From contig NZ_JAZHSB010000001.1 of assembly GCF_036924715.1 (NCBI RefSeq), positions 620,001-684,000 on the forward strand: a stretch of 64,000 nt of DNA, in the 5' to 3' direction. Below the pieces are notes generated by a model, which was not told the DNA's origin, made no database searches, and worked only from the letters and a program-made list of their open reading frames with translations. The DNA comes from Bradyrhizobium sp. AZCC 1721 (GTDB lineage Bacteria > Pseudomonadota > Alphaproteobacteria > Rhizobiales > Xanthobacteraceae). Of this stretch, positions 1 through 8,743 are shown piece after piece. How positions within the stretch are numbered: position 1 is the stretch's first letter; every line of letters starts with the position of its first letter. The position numbers were made by a program, and so were the translations under genes.

Positions 1-824
1 AGGTCTCGGAAGAGATCTCCAAAATTCGCGGTATCCCCATGGGCGAGGATTGCATTTCGCCGGCCACGCACCGCGCGTTCTCGACGCCGCTGGAAATGAT
101 GGTTTTCATCGGCGAGATGCGGCGACTATCCGGCGGCAAGCCGGCCGGGTTCAAGCTGTGCGTCGGTCATCCCTGGGAATTCCTGGCGATCTGCAAGGCG
201 ATGCTGCAAACCGGGATATATCCTGATTTCATCGTGGTGGACGGCAATGAAGGCGGCACCGGTGCTGCGCCGCTGGAATTCATGGACCATTTGGGTATGC
301 CGATGCGGGAAGGCGTCAATTTCGTCCATAATGCACTGATCGGCATCAATGCGCGTGACCGCGTCAAGATCGGTGCCGCCGGCAAGATCGCGACCGCATT
401 CGACATGGCGCGCGCGATGGCGATCGGCGCCGACTGGTGCAATTCTGCGCGCGGGTTCATGTTCGCGCTCGGCTGCATCCAGTCGCTGAGCTGCCATACC
501 GATCGATGCCCGACTGGCGTGAGCACCCAGGATCCGCTCCGCGCCCGCGCGCTGGTGGTGCCGCACAAGATTGAGCGGGTCTACAACTATCACCACGCCA
601 CCCTGCACGCCCTGTCCGAGCTTATCGCCGCGGCCGGCCTCGACCATCCGCGGCAATTGCGGCCGATCCACTTCTCGCAGCGATCCTCCACGAATGACAC
701 GTTGTCATTCGCGCAACTCTATCCGTCGCTGCGTCCGGGCGAGTTGATCGAAGGCACCCAGGATCCGCGCTTCCGCGATGCATGGGCGATGGCGCGCGCA
801 GATTCGTTTCAGCCGGCGGGATAA
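1..824 (+). CDS. FMN-binding glutamate synthase family protein, C-terminal part
   Basis: The reading frame is open from base 3, so the 5' end lies outside the window. The visible part is the end of the FMN-binding TIM barrel of the glutamate synthase family (GltB central domain type). The stretch VVDGNEGGTGAAP followed by GADWCNSARGFMFALGC and a three-cysteine cluster (CIQSLSCHTDRCPTG) fits the FMN phosphate site and the 3Fe-4S ligands of that family. The first ATG in frame, at 39, is internal. Stand-alone proteins of this kind occur in many alphaproteobacteria, and their substrate is often not glutamate/2-oxoglutarate. The exact reaction therefore cannot be told from this fragment. It converges on the DUF3147 gene, with 34 bases between the stops. 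Confidence 0.85.
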   Translation, partial: VSEEISKIRGIPMGEDCISPATHRAFSTPLEMMVFIGEMRRLSGGKPAGFKLCVGHPWEFLAICKAMLQTGIYPDFIVVDGNEGGTGAAPLEFMDHLGMPMREGVNFVHNALIGINARDRVKIGAAGKIATAFDMARAMAIGADWCNSARGFMFALGCIQSLSCHTDRCPTGVSTQDPLRARALVVPHKIERVYNYHHATLHALSELIAAAGLDHPRQLRPIHFSQRSSTNDTLSFAQLYPSLRPGELIEGTQDPRFRDAWAMARADSFQPAG

Positions 825-858
825 AATCCTAACAGTTTCCCGGCTGCCGCCTGCCGCT

Positions 859-1221
859 TCAAAGGCGAATGCCGAATTTGGCGAGCATCCAGGCGGTGAG
901 GAAGTAAAGAGCAATCGTCACCGCGCAGCCGGCGGCGAGGCTGGGCCAGAAGCCCACGCCCGCCCTGAGCAGCGCCGGCAATATCAGGAACAGCGGTAGC
1001 GACGGCAGCACGTACCAGAACGTCGATTCCGCCACACCGGCAATGCGCTCCGCATCGCCGGTGTCGTGCCAGAGCCACAGGAAGCTCAACAGCGAAAGCA
1101 GCGGCAGCGACACGATAAGCGCAGCGAACGCCGGGCTGCGCTTGGCGATTTCCGACACCGCCGCGATGATAATGCCGGACAGGGCGCATTTGATCACGAA
1201 GTAGAGCATGGGGTGCCTCAA
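859..1221 (-). CDS. DUF3147 family small membrane protein
   Basis: This 120-residue protein is made almost entirely of four hydrophobic helices with short loops. A conserved-looking EIAKRSPAFAALIVSLP segment follows helix 1, and the ends are MRHPMLYF and LAKFGIRL. The pattern matches DUF3147 inner-membrane proteins, whose function is unknown. The start is 6 bases after the stop of the upstream porin gene on the same strand, so the two are probably co-transcribed. No catalytic motif is visible. Confidence 0.7.
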   Translation of the reverse strand: MRHPMLYFVIKCALSGIIIAAVSEIAKRSPAFAALIVSLPLLSLLSFLWLWHDTGDAERIAGVAESTFWYVLPSLPLFLILPALLRAGVGFWPSLAAGCAVTIALYFLTAWMLAKFGIRL

Positions 1222-1227
1222 GGGGCA

Positions 1228-3231
1228 CTAGAACTCTCCGTGCAGCCTGCCGGAGAACACATGGACCGGGCCGCGGTCGGCATTGTAGGCGGGATTGGTG
1301 ATGAACTGGTAGTCGGCGGTGAGCGTGAAGTTCTTGTCGATGGCGTAGGCGTAGTAGGTCTCGAGGATTCGTTCGTTGCTGTAGTTGAGACGGCCGTCGC
1401 CAATCAGCAGGCCGAGACCGCCGGCCGCCAGGAAATCGCGGTGCGCGCTAGAGAGACCATTGATTGCGCCGCCCAAACCGAATGTATCGCTCGGGCGTCC
1501 CCAATAGCTGCCCTTGACTGACAGGCCTGCCGAGACGCTGCGGTCGATGTCGGTAAAGGACAGGATTTCGTTGCGGCCGTCGTTCCAGCTCGCGCGGGCG
1601 AATAGGCCGACATCATTCATGATCTGTTGTTCGGCGTTGACGTAGAAACCGTATTTCAGATTTTCGCGCCGGATGCTGGGCATGATGTCGTTGATGTCGA
1701 GCGTCGGATCTGCGGCGCTGATCGCCAGCGCATTGCGGTAGTTGCCGGTATTGCCGCGATTGGCGAAGATGCCGAGCCGCAATTTGCCGGGCAGATCGAA
1801 CACAGTGTGACGTTCTTCGAATTCGACAACAGCTCCGCCGGTCTTGAAGGTGAGGACATCGCTGTTGGGAGCAGAGGGCACTTGAAACACGCCCGCGCGC
1901 ACGGCCCAGTCCTTGCGATTGAGTTCGACCACCGCGCCGCGGGTAAATCCGGGGAGATCGGCCGGAAAGTCATAGGCCGCGGACGCCCACATTGCCCAGT
2001 TCATGAAATCCACACGCGGGTCTTTTGCGTAGGAATTGCCGTCAAAAAAATCTCCGACGGCAAATCGCCCGACCGTCACCGTGATCCGGTCGATGTCGCG
2101 CTTGCCCGGCAACTGATTGGCCGCATCGGCCACTTCTTCCTGTTCGCCGCCCAGCCCGAACGTCTGCCGGAAGTAATAGCGCTGTGCTCGGAATCTCGGA
2201 TATTCGGTGCCGCCTTTTTGGGCTTCGCCGTTTGAAAAACCTGCCAGGCCTAATGTGCCGCCGATTCCGAAGCCCTGCGCAAGCTCCGGACCAAAATAGA
2301 ACTCTCCACCGTCCCACAACCGCCAGCCGAGAAAGGCTCCGACCGTCCAGGTCTCTCTGACGCGTCCGGCGCCCGGTAGGCTGTTCGTACCTTGATACGG
2401 CGAGCGGAAGCTTGGATAGCCCTGCGGAAGGAATGTCGTCTGGGCGTGGACGTTCCAGTCCTTGGACGCGGGAGGGGTGGGTGGCCTGATGGCGTAATCG
2501 CTCGATGTCGCAGAACCCGGCCCGTCCCAGATCTTGTAGTTCAATCCGAGCTTGACCGTATGGACCTTGGGATCGACCCTGACGTCCGGCAGCGGCACGT
2601 CCGCAAGCCCATAGGCTCGGGCTCCCAGATCGATGTAGTCGTATTCGAGTTTTGCGCTCCATCTGGCGTCGGCGGCATACTCGACGCCAGCGCCTGCGGT
2701 CCAGCCGAGATGTGTATGCCCGCGCGTAGATAACACGCTTCCGTCGACATCATTGATGTCGACATGGGTCCGGGCCCAGGCGACGCCGCCGGTCACATAG
2801 GGCAACAGCGTTCCGAAGGCGTAACCGACGCGGCCCCGGGCCGTGGCAATATAGTCGAAGGTCGTGTTGAAGGGAGCCGGCGCAAGCCTCGGACGATCCA
2901 GCGTGCTCAGGAACGAAACATCCGCTTCGCCCCCCAACACCAGGTTGTTCGGGAGCTGAAAATTGTAGCCGGCCTGATAGCCGCCGATCAGGCCGGTGAT
3001 GCTGTGGGGAAAAAACACGCCTTGCAGCGGCAGGGGATTGGTATCAGGGCCAAAGCTGCCGCCGCCATAACCGACATGGCCGCCGAGATAGAAGCCGCTC
3101 CAGTTGTAGACGGCGCTCAGCGCCGGTGCCTTCAACGGCATATCTGCAGCGGTGGCAACGCCGTCGAATGCGAGCAGGCTCAGGCCTACGCCTGCCAGCA
3201 GATACTCGCGGGATCGGCTGCGACGGGTCAT
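1228..3231 (-). CDS. Two-domain outer-membrane porin: Omp25/31-like barrel fused to an OprB-like carbohydrate porin
   Basis: The start chosen is the ATG at 3231 (MTRRSRSREYLLAG), giving 667 residues with a signal peptide ending near AADMPLKAP. The frame is open 25 codons further upstream, but that part does not look like an export signal. Residues about 30-245 carry the hallmarks of the Omp25/Omp31 family: NWSGFYLGGHVGYG, GLIGGYQAGYNFQ, GGEADVS, a TARGRVGY-type strand and a C-terminal strand ending VKLGLNYK. A Pro-rich linker (RPPTPPASKDW) leads into about 400 residues resembling OprB carbohydrate-selective porins (ITVTVGRFAVGDFFDGN, DPRVDFMNWAMW, ending VFSGRLHGEF). Two complete barrel modules in one chain is unusual. 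The substrate cannot be read from sequence. It probably heads a transcript with the DUF3147 gene. Confidence 0.8.
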   Translation of the reverse strand: MTRRSRSREYLLAGVGLSLLAFDGVATAADMPLKAPALSAVYNWSGFYLGGHVGYGGGSFGPDTNPLPLQGVFFPHSITGLIGGYQAGYNFQLPNNLVLGGEADVSFLSTLDRPRLAPAPFNTTFDYIATARGRVGYAFGTLLPYVTGGVAWARTHVDINDVDGSVLSTRGHTHLGWTAGAGVEYAADARWSAKLEYDYIDLGARAYGLADVPLPDVRVDPKVHTVKLGLNYKIWDGPGSATSSDYAIRPPTPPASKDWNVHAQTTFLPQGYPSFRSPYQGTNSLPGAGRVRETWTVGAFLGWRLWDGGEFYFGPELAQGFGIGGTLGLAGFSNGEAQKGGTEYPRFRAQRYYFRQTFGLGGEQEEVADAANQLPGKRDIDRITVTVGRFAVGDFFDGNSYAKDPRVDFMNWAMWASAAYDFPADLPGFTRGAVVELNRKDWAVRAGVFQVPSAPNSDVLTFKTGGAVVEFEERHTVFDLPGKLRLGIFANRGNTGNYRNALAISAADPTLDINDIMPSIRRENLKYGFYVNAEQQIMNDVGLFARASWNDGRNEILSFTDIDRSVSAGLSVKGSYWGRPSDTFGLGGAINGLSSAHRDFLAAGGLGLLIGDGRLNYSNERILETYYAYAIDKNFTLTADYQFITNPAYNADRGPVHVFSGRLHGEF

Positions 3232-3515
3232 CGTGTGGGTACTCTGGGCGCTAACGTTCCGGCGGTCGCTCTTATCACTGCAGATTTGCCGGCGCGCTAC
3301 CACCAAAGAGATCGCCTGAAATCATCGGCCCAGCCTCTTTTTGTGGATTAGCGGCTGTTCCCGGCCGAAGCCGGATCGAGCAGGAGCGCAATCCGCTTTG
3401 CGAGCTTTGTTGGGAACAATTCGCAATTGCAAGAAGCATTGAACTGCTTCGTCTAAATGACATCGTTACGTGACATGGCTGCAACATCGGCCGGTGCGCC
3501 GGGATTCAAAAAGGT

Positions 3516-3545
3516 GACCCGCCCGGGGGGACAACCGGGCGGGTC
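3516..3545 (-). terminator. Probable rho-independent terminator, minus strand
   Basis: An 11-bp perfect stem (GACCCGCCCGG at 3516-3526 pairing with 3535-3545) has an 8-base loop. Read on the minus strand it is followed by a short T run (CCTTTTTGAA). It lies about 210 bases after the small secreted protein gene that ends at 3759, so it may end that transcript. Confidence 0.5.
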
Positions 3546-3599
3546 GGGTGCGGCACGGGGGTGGATGAGGCGCCCGTGCCGGACGCTGATCCACGACAG

Positions 3600-3673
3600 A
3601 CGCGTTTTCGAGCGAAGCTTGCCCTCGGACTTGATCCGTGGGTGGCCTTCCGGTTCGCGTGAAGAAAACGCGT
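3600..3673. repeat. Intergenic repeat bounded by ACGCGTTTTC / GAAAACGCGT
   Basis: Two perfect 10-base inverted arms (3600-3609 and 3664-3673) enclose a central part with a GGTTCGCGTGAAG motif. I recognise this arrangement from bradyrhizobial intergenic DNA, but only one copy is in this window. Apart from this element and the hairpin at 3516-3545, the 527-base gap 3232-3758 shows nothing I can call a gene. Confidence 0.5.
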
Positions 3674-3758
3674 TAACACGAGAAGCGCTTTCAGGGTCTG
3701 AAGTGGTTTGCCTGCAAGGAAATCGCTTCTCAAACAGCAACCAAGTCAGCCGCAGAAA

Positions 3759-4016
3759 TCAGTAAGCGCAGGTCCGGACGCGGCCGATGTAATTGCCGAA
3801 AGCGTCGAACTGGCGAACCCAGCCGCAGCGGCGATAGCTGTCATAGTAGTAATGGGGACCCGAAGCTGCGATGGCAGTGCCGACGATGGCTGCGCCGACG
3901 AGGCCGGCGCCGACACCCCAGTGCAGCGGCTTGGCCTGAGCCTGTGTGGAAGCCATGCCGCCGGTAACGGCAAGGGTAGCGAGAGCGAGAGCGGCGAACT
4001 TGGTCTTGATCGACAT
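3759..4016 (-). CDS. Small secreted hypothetical protein
   Basis: The product is 85 residues from the ATG at 4016, which has GGAG seven bases upstream. An ATG at 4028 in the same frame lacks a good ribosome site. Residues 1-25 form a signal peptide (FAALALATLAVTGGMASTQAQA). The mature part has a Gly/Ala-rich hydrophobic stretch (GVGAGLVGAAIVGTAIAA) and a Tyr-rich tail with two cysteines (RRCGWVRQFDAFGNYIGRVRTC). Proteins of this build are abundant in Bradyrhizobium envelopes and have no known role. The gene stands alone. Confidence 0.7.
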   Translation of the reverse strand: MSIKTKFAALALATLAVTGGMASTQAQAKPLHWGVGAGLVGAAIVGTAIAASGPHYYYDSYRRCGWVRQFDAFGNYIGRVRTCAY

Positions 4017-4168
4017 GGAAGTCTCCATCCTTAAGTTAAGCGGCCATTGTGGTCCGCATGCCCAGTTGGACGGAGCACGTTGAAAGGCGGTTCGAGGCGG
4101 CGGCCGAAATATGGTTTCGTCGTTTATTTCTTCGATATTTCAGATGGTTAGGGGAATAAATCGCGATT

Positions 4169-4990
4169 TTATGCTTTACGAAGAAACAATTCCGGATCGA
4201 ATTTGTCGACGTCATCGAGCAGTTCGCAGAACGCCCGCGCGCCGTGATCGAGCAGTAGTTCGCCCTTCTCCGCAGTGGCTTTGGTGGCGTCGCCCACCGC
4301 GCCGCTTTCGTTAAGGTCCTGCGCCTGCCACGCGAAAGGGACCGGCCGATGCGCCGAGAGCCAACGAAATTTTTTCTCCATCGCGATGCTGGCGGGGCGA
4401 AAATCGGCGATCGCCTCGCTCCGCACCGTGTGCGGATAGCGCGCCAGCATGATGGAGGTCTCGACCGCGCCGCCGTGAATGCCGTGACGCAGCTCTTCCG
4501 CCGAAAACAATCCATCCGGCGTGCCGAAGCGCGACCAGCTCGTGGTCACCACGAGCAGCCCGTGCTGGGCGCGCAGATCCTGCGCGACCAGCGACATCGC
4601 CGCGCTGTTGCCGCCATGGCTCGTCACGATCACGAACTTGCGGATTCCGCATCGCGCAACGCGCTCGCCGATCGCCATCCACTCCTTCAATGCGGCTTCG
4701 GTCGGCAGCGTCAGCGTGCCCGGAAAATCGATGTGCTCGGTGGAAATGCCGACCGGCTGCAGCGGCAGAAAGGTGACGGGCAGCGCGACCGGCAACAGCT
4801 CGCGCACCCGCGCCAGATAGGCCTCGCCGATCAGGACATCGGTTTCCAGCGGCAGATGCGGGCCGTGCTGCTCGGTGGCTGCCAATGGCAGCACCGCGAT
4901 CCAGCGCGCGGCGTCGGCCTTAGCGCCATTCTTGGCAATGTCGGACCAGCGGATGTCGGTCCAGTCGCGGGGCGGAACGGTTGAGGCCAT
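4169..4990 (-). CDS. Creatininase-family amidohydrolase
   Basis: The 273-residue length is typical of the creatininase fold. The metal-binding residues of the family are visible: E40 and H42 in LAATEQHGPHLP, D51, H125 in VTSHGGNSAA, and E177 in HGIHGGAVETS. Members hydrolyse cyclic amides such as creatinine, or act on biosynthetic amides (the MftE and FAPy-type deformylase branches), so the substrate is open. The gene is transcribed away from the ABC importer operon that begins at 5131, across a 140-base divergent gap. That makes a shared regulator and a nitrogen-containing substrate a reasonable inference only. Confidence 0.85.
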   Translation of the reverse strand: MASTVPPRDWTDIRWSDIAKNGAKADAARWIAVLPLAATEQHGPHLPLETDVLIGEAYLARVRELLPVALPVTFLPLQPVGISTEHIDFPGTLTLPTEAALKEWMAIGERVARCGIRKFVIVTSHGGNSAAMSLVAQDLRAQHGLLVVTTSWSRFGTPDGLFSAEELRHGIHGGAVETSIMLARYPHTVRSEAIADFRPASIAMEKKFRWLSAHRPVPFAWQAQDLNESGAVGDATKATAEKGELLLDHGARAFCELLDDVDKFDPELFLRKA

Positions 4991-5130
4991 CGAGCGAAGC
5001 GTTTCTTTGGATGAATTTGCAGGGTAGTTTGTTAGATAGTCCGAGGATGGTCCGATCCCCGGACAAAACCTCCTGGGGACGTTGTCCTTAGTCTCTCATC
5101 ATGGGCCAGAATGATCGACGGAGTCCAACC

Positions 5131-6150
5131 ATGAACCCGGCCTTTTTGCTGCGAGCGTTAACTGCAGGTCTTCTGGCGTTGGCCGCAGGACCGACGCAAG
5201 CGCGTGCCGAAACCCTCGACAAGGTGTCGTTCGGAACCAACTGGGTCGCCGAGGCCGAGCATGGCGGCTTCTTCCAGGCGGTCGCCGACGGCACCTACAA
5301 GAAATACGGCCTTGACGTCACCATCGTTCCCGGCGGGCCCAACACCAACAACCGCATTCTGCTGACCGCCGGCAAGCTCGACTTCTTCATGAGCGCGAAC
5401 ACGCTGCAATCGTTCGACGCCGTCGCCAACAACGTGCCGCTGATTGCGGTCGCGGCGATCTTCCAGAAGGATCCGCAGGTATTCCTCACCCATCCGGAAA
5501 CCAGGATTGCAAAACTCGAAGATCTTAAGCCGCTGACGCTGCTGGTGTCCAAGGAAGGTGTCGCGAGCTACTTCCAGTGGCTGAAGTCCGAATATGGGTT
5601 CAGCGAGAGCAAGGTAAAGCCCTACACCTTCAATCCGCAGCCTTTCATCGTGAACAAGCAGAGCGCGATGCAGGGTTACGTTACCTCCGAGCCCTACGCC
5701 GTCGAGAAGGCAGCCGGCTTCAAGCCTGGCGTGATCCTGCTCGCCGATCACGGCTTCAACGCCTATTCGACGCTGATCGAGACCCGCCGCGAGATCGTCG
5801 ACAAGAAGCCGGACCTGGTGCAGCGCTTTGTCGATGCCTCCGTCATCGGCTGGTACACCTATCTCTACGGCGACAATTCCGCCGGCAACGCGATGATCAA
5901 GAAGATCAACCCCGAAATGACCGACGAGCTGCTCAGCTATTCCGTCGCCAAGATGAAGGAATACGGCATCGTCGATTCCGGCGATACGTTGCGCGACGGC
6001 ATCGGCGCCATGAACGACGCGCGCGTGGCGAGCTTCTTCGACAAGATGGTGCGGGCCGGCGTGGTTCGCCGCGATATCGACTACCGCCAGGCCTACACGC
6101 TTCGCTTCGTCAACAAGGCCGTCGGTCTCGATCTGCGGCCGAAGAACTGA
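5131..6150 (+). CDS. ABC transporter substrate-binding protein, NMT1/THI5-like
   Basis: The start is the ATG at 5131, preceded by GGAG at 5120-5123; an ATG at 5101 in frame has no such site. The product is 339 residues with a 25-residue signal peptide (LLALAAGPTQARA). The mature protein begins VSFGTNWVAEAEHGGFFQA and continues YGLDVTIVPGGPN, the pattern of NMT1-like periplasmic binding proteins that serve taurine, nitrate, pyrimidine-precursor or aromatic importers. It is the first gene of a five-gene operon with the ATPase (6 bases on) and the permease. The ligand cannot be assigned, but the HGGFFQA motif is closer to the pyrimidine/thiamine-precursor group than to the nitrate group. Confidence 0.85.
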   Translation: MNPAFLLRALTAGLLALAAGPTQARAETLDKVSFGTNWVAEAEHGGFFQAVADGTYKKYGLDVTIVPGGPNTNNRILLTAGKLDFFMSANTLQSFDAVANNVPLIAVAAIFQKDPQVFLTHPETRIAKLEDLKPLTLLVSKEGVASYFQWLKSEYGFSESKVKPYTFNPQPFIVNKQSAMQGYVTSEPYAVEKAAGFKPGVILLADHGFNAYSTLIETRREIVDKKPDLVQRFVDASVIGWYTYLYGDNSAGNAMIKKINPEMTDELLSYSVAKMKEYGIVDSGDTLRDGIGAMNDARVASFFDKMVRAGVVRRDIDYRQAYTLRFVNKAVGLDLRPKN

Positions 6151-6156
6151 CGCGAG

Positions 6157-6969
6157 ATGGCCGGGCCCGCTTTGTCGGAGATGGATAGCGATGCGGCGGG
6201 CCTTGCCGTGCGTCTGCGCGCGGTGAGCAAGACCTATGACAATGGCGTGACCGCGCTGGGGCCGCTCGATCTTGATGTCGCAAAGGGTGACTTCGTCTCG
6301 CTGCTCGGGCCTTCCGGCTGCGGAAAATCCACCGCGCTGCGGCTGATCGCGGGGCTCGGTGCGCCGAGTGCGGGCACGGTGAGCGTTCCCCATCGCGCCA
6401 ACAAGGCGGATGGGCGACATCCCATCGGTTTTGTGTTTCAGGAGCCCACGCTGATGCCGTGGGCGAGCGTGCGCGACAATGTTTGCCTGCCGCTGAAGCT
6501 TGCGCATGCGGCGCCGGCCGAAGCCGACCGGCGTATCGAGGGGGCGCTGGCGCAGGTTGGTCTTGCCGAATTCGCCGGTGCATACCCCCGCGAATTGTCG
6601 GGTGGCATGAAGATGCGGGTGTCATTGGCGCGGGCGCTGGTCACCGATCCGGACATTCTGCTGCTGGACGAGCCGTTCGCGGCGCTCGACGAGATCACGC
6701 GCTTTCGGCTCAACAACGATCTGCTGGCGCTGTGGCGGAAGCTGCACAAGACCGTCATTTTCGTCACCCACTCGGTATTCGAGTCGGTCTATCTGTCGCA
6801 GCGGGTGATCGTGATGACGGCGCGCCCGGGGCGCGTCCGTGCCGAGTTTCGCATCGCGACGCCGGAGCCGCGCGGCGAGGAGTTTCGCACCTCGGCCGAC
6901 TATGCCGGCTATTGCCGCGAGGTCTCGAATGCACTGGCGCCTTCCTATTCCGGGCAGCCTAGCGCATGA
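6157..6969 (+). CDS. ABC transporter ATP-binding protein (nitrate/sulfonate/pyrimidine-precursor class)
   Basis: All nucleotide-binding motifs are intact. They are Walker A GPSGCGKST (about residues 51-59), Q-loop FVFQEPTLMPW, signature LSGGMKMRVSLARAL, Walker B ILLLDEPFAALDE and switch histidine in FVTHSVFES. The length, 270 residues, fits the SsuB/TauB/NrtD class, which lacks a C-terminal regulatory domain. The last four bases overlap the permease start (ATGA), so translation is probably coupled. It should power uptake of the ligand bound by the protein encoded just upstream. Confidence 0.9.
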   Translation: MAGPALSEMDSDAAGLAVRLRAVSKTYDNGVTALGPLDLDVAKGDFVSLLGPSGCGKSTALRLIAGLGAPSAGTVSVPHRANKADGRHPIGFVFQEPTLMPWASVRDNVCLPLKLAHAAPAEADRRIEGALAQVGLAEFAGAYPRELSGGMKMRVSLARALVTDPDILLLDEPFAALDEITRFRLNNDLLALWRKLHKTVIFVTHSVFESVYLSQRVIVMTARPGRVRAEFRIATPEPRGEEFRTSADYAGYCREVSNALAPSYSGQPSA

Positions 6970-7754
6970 GTTCCCTGCAGAACGTCGGCCGCATGCTGCT
7001 TCCCGTTGTCGTGCTCGCAGCGGGCCTGGCGTTGTGGGAATTCGTCGTCCGCGTCAACGATATCCAGCCCTACGTTCTGCCGAGCCCGACAACGGTTTTT
7101 CAGACGCTCGTCAGCGACTGGCCGGTGCTGTCGGAATCGCTGGGCGTCACCTTGCTCACCACGCTGGAAGGTTTCATCGCCGCAGCCGTCGGCGGCGTCG
7201 CGCTGGCGCTGGTGTTCAACCAATCGAAATGGCTGGAATATTCGCTGTTTCCCTATGCGGTGATCCTGCAGGTCACGCCGGTGATCGCAATTGCGCCGTT
7301 ATTGCTGATCTATCTGCCGCAGCAGACCGCGGTCATCGTCTGCGCCTGGATCGTCGGTTTCTTTCCGGTTCTGTCCAACACCACGCTCGGGCTGAATTCG
7401 GTGGACCGCAATCTGGCCGGACTGTTTCAACTCTACGGCGCGTCACGGCTTCAGACGTTGCGGTACCTGAAATTGCCGGCGGCGCTGCCTTATATTCTCG
7501 GTGGCTTGCGGATCGCGGGCGGCCTGTCGCTGATCGGCGCCGTGGTCGCCGAAATCGCCGCGGGCACGGCAGGCGCCGGCTCCGGCCTTGCCTTCCGGAT
7601 CGCCGAATCCGGTTATCGCCTCAACATTCCCCGAATGTTCGCGGCGTTGTTGTTGCTGTCGGTGGCCGGGATTGTCATCTATGGGCTGCTGGCGCTAGTT
7701 TCGCATCTGGTACTACGGCGCTGGCATGAGAGCGCGCTTGGAAAGGAAAATTGA
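6966..7754 (+). CDS. ABC transporter permease, BinPDT inner-membrane component
   Basis: The 262-residue protein has about six membrane segments. The cytoplasmic coupling loop is at GASRLQTLRYLKLPAALPYILGG, the EAA-type motif that contacts the ATPase. It overlaps the ATPase gene by four bases and overlaps the following dehydrogenase gene by one base (TGATG). The tight packing makes a single importer from these three genes near certain; the ligand is unknown. Confidence 0.9.
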   Translation: MSSLQNVGRMLLPVVVLAAGLALWEFVVRVNDIQPYVLPSPTTVFQTLVSDWPVLSESLGVTLLTTLEGFIAAAVGGVALALVFNQSKWLEYSLFPYAVILQVTPVIAIAPLLLIYLPQQTAVIVCAWIVGFFPVLSNTTLGLNSVDRNLAGLFQLYGASRLQTLRYLKLPAALPYILGGLRIAGGLSLIGAVVAEIAAGTAGAGSGLAFRIAESGYRLNIPRMFAALLLLSVAGIVIYGLLALVSHLVLRRWHESALGKEN

Positions 7755-8743
7755 TGGCTGCCGCGAATATTTCGTCCGAGAAGATCGATCTGTTGATCTA
7801 CGGACCTGTCAGGCCGATCCTGGAAACCGGCTTTCCGGATCAGTACGTCCTGCATATGGCGGAGAGCCGGGCTGACCTCGAGCGCTTGACGCCCGATGCG
7901 GTCGCAAAAATCCGCGGCATGGCGGTCACCTACCACATGGTGCCGGCCGACGCGAAGGCGCTGTCGCAATTTCCGAAGCTTGAAATCGTCGCGAGCTTCG
8001 GCGTCGGCTACGACCACGTCGACTCGGCTTATGCGCGCGAGCACAATATCGTCGTCACCAACACGCCCGACGTGCTGACGGAAGAAGTCGCCGACGTTGC
8101 GATGGGGCTTCTGATCGCGACCTTGCGCGAATTCGTCAAGGCCGACCGCTATCTGCGCGCTGGCCAGTGGCAGACCCAGAACTATCCCTTGAGCGCCGGT
8201 TCGCTGCGCGACCGCAAGATCGGCATCGTCGGCATGGGTCGCATCGGACAGGCGATCGGCCGCCGGCTCGAGGCCTCGCGCGTGCCGGTTTGCTATCATT
8301 CACGCAATCCGTCGCCGGCCGTGTCCTACCAGCATTATCCCGATCTCCTGGAAATGGCGAAGGACGTGGACACGCTGGTCGTGATCGTGCCCGGCGGCGC
8401 CTCGACCGCCAAGATGATCAATGCCGAAGTGTTGCAGGCGCTGGGTCCGCGCGGCGTTTTGATCAACGTGGCGCGCGGGTCCGTCGTCGACGAGCCGGCG
8501 CTGGTCGCGGCGCTGAAATCCGGCACCATCCTCGCCGCCGGGCTCGATGTGTTCGCCAACGAGCCGAACGTGCCGGACGAGTTGATGGCCATGCAAAATG
8601 TCGTGCTGTTGCCACATATCGGCTCAGCTTCGGTGGTAACGCGCAACGCCATGGATCAACTGGTCGTCGATAACCTGAAAAACTGGTTTGCTGGCAAGGC
8701 GCCGCTGACGCCCGTTCCGGAAACCCCAGTGAAGGGACGCTGA
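7754..8743 (+). CDS. D-isomer-specific 2-hydroxyacid dehydrogenase
   Basis: The start used is the ATG at 7754, overlapping the permease stop; a TTG just before is less likely. The 329-residue protein has the Rossmann motif GIVGMGRIGQAIG (about residues 157-169) and the catalytic triad of the family: Arg near 241 (NVARGSVVDEP), Glu near 270 (VFANEPNVP) and His near 288 (LLPHIGSAS). It most resembles the hydroxypyruvate/glyoxylate reductase branch and should use NAD(P)H. Its place at the end of an importer operon suggests that it reduces a 2-keto product derived from the imported compound. This is inference from position. Confidence 0.85.
   Translation: MAAANISSEKIDLLIYGPVRPILETGFPDQYVLHMAESRADLERLTPDAVAKIRGMAVTYHMVPADAKALSQFPKLEIVASFGVGYDHVDSAYAREHNIVVTNTPDVLTEEVADVAMGLLIATLREFVKADRYLRAGQWQTQNYPLSAGSLRDRKIGIVGMGRIGQAIGRRLEASRVPVCYHSRNPSPAVSYQHYPDLLEMAKDVDTLVVIVPGGASTAKMINAEVLQALGPRGVLINVARGSVVDEPALVAALKSGTILAAGLDVFANEPNVPDELMAMQNVVLLPHIGSASVVTRNAMDQLVVDNLKNWFAGKAPLTPVPETPVKGR

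Noticed and set aside
5158..6507. 449-codon minus-strand frame opposite the ABC importer genes
   Set aside because: It is a shadow of the binding-protein and ATPase genes, with biased composition and no recognisable fold.
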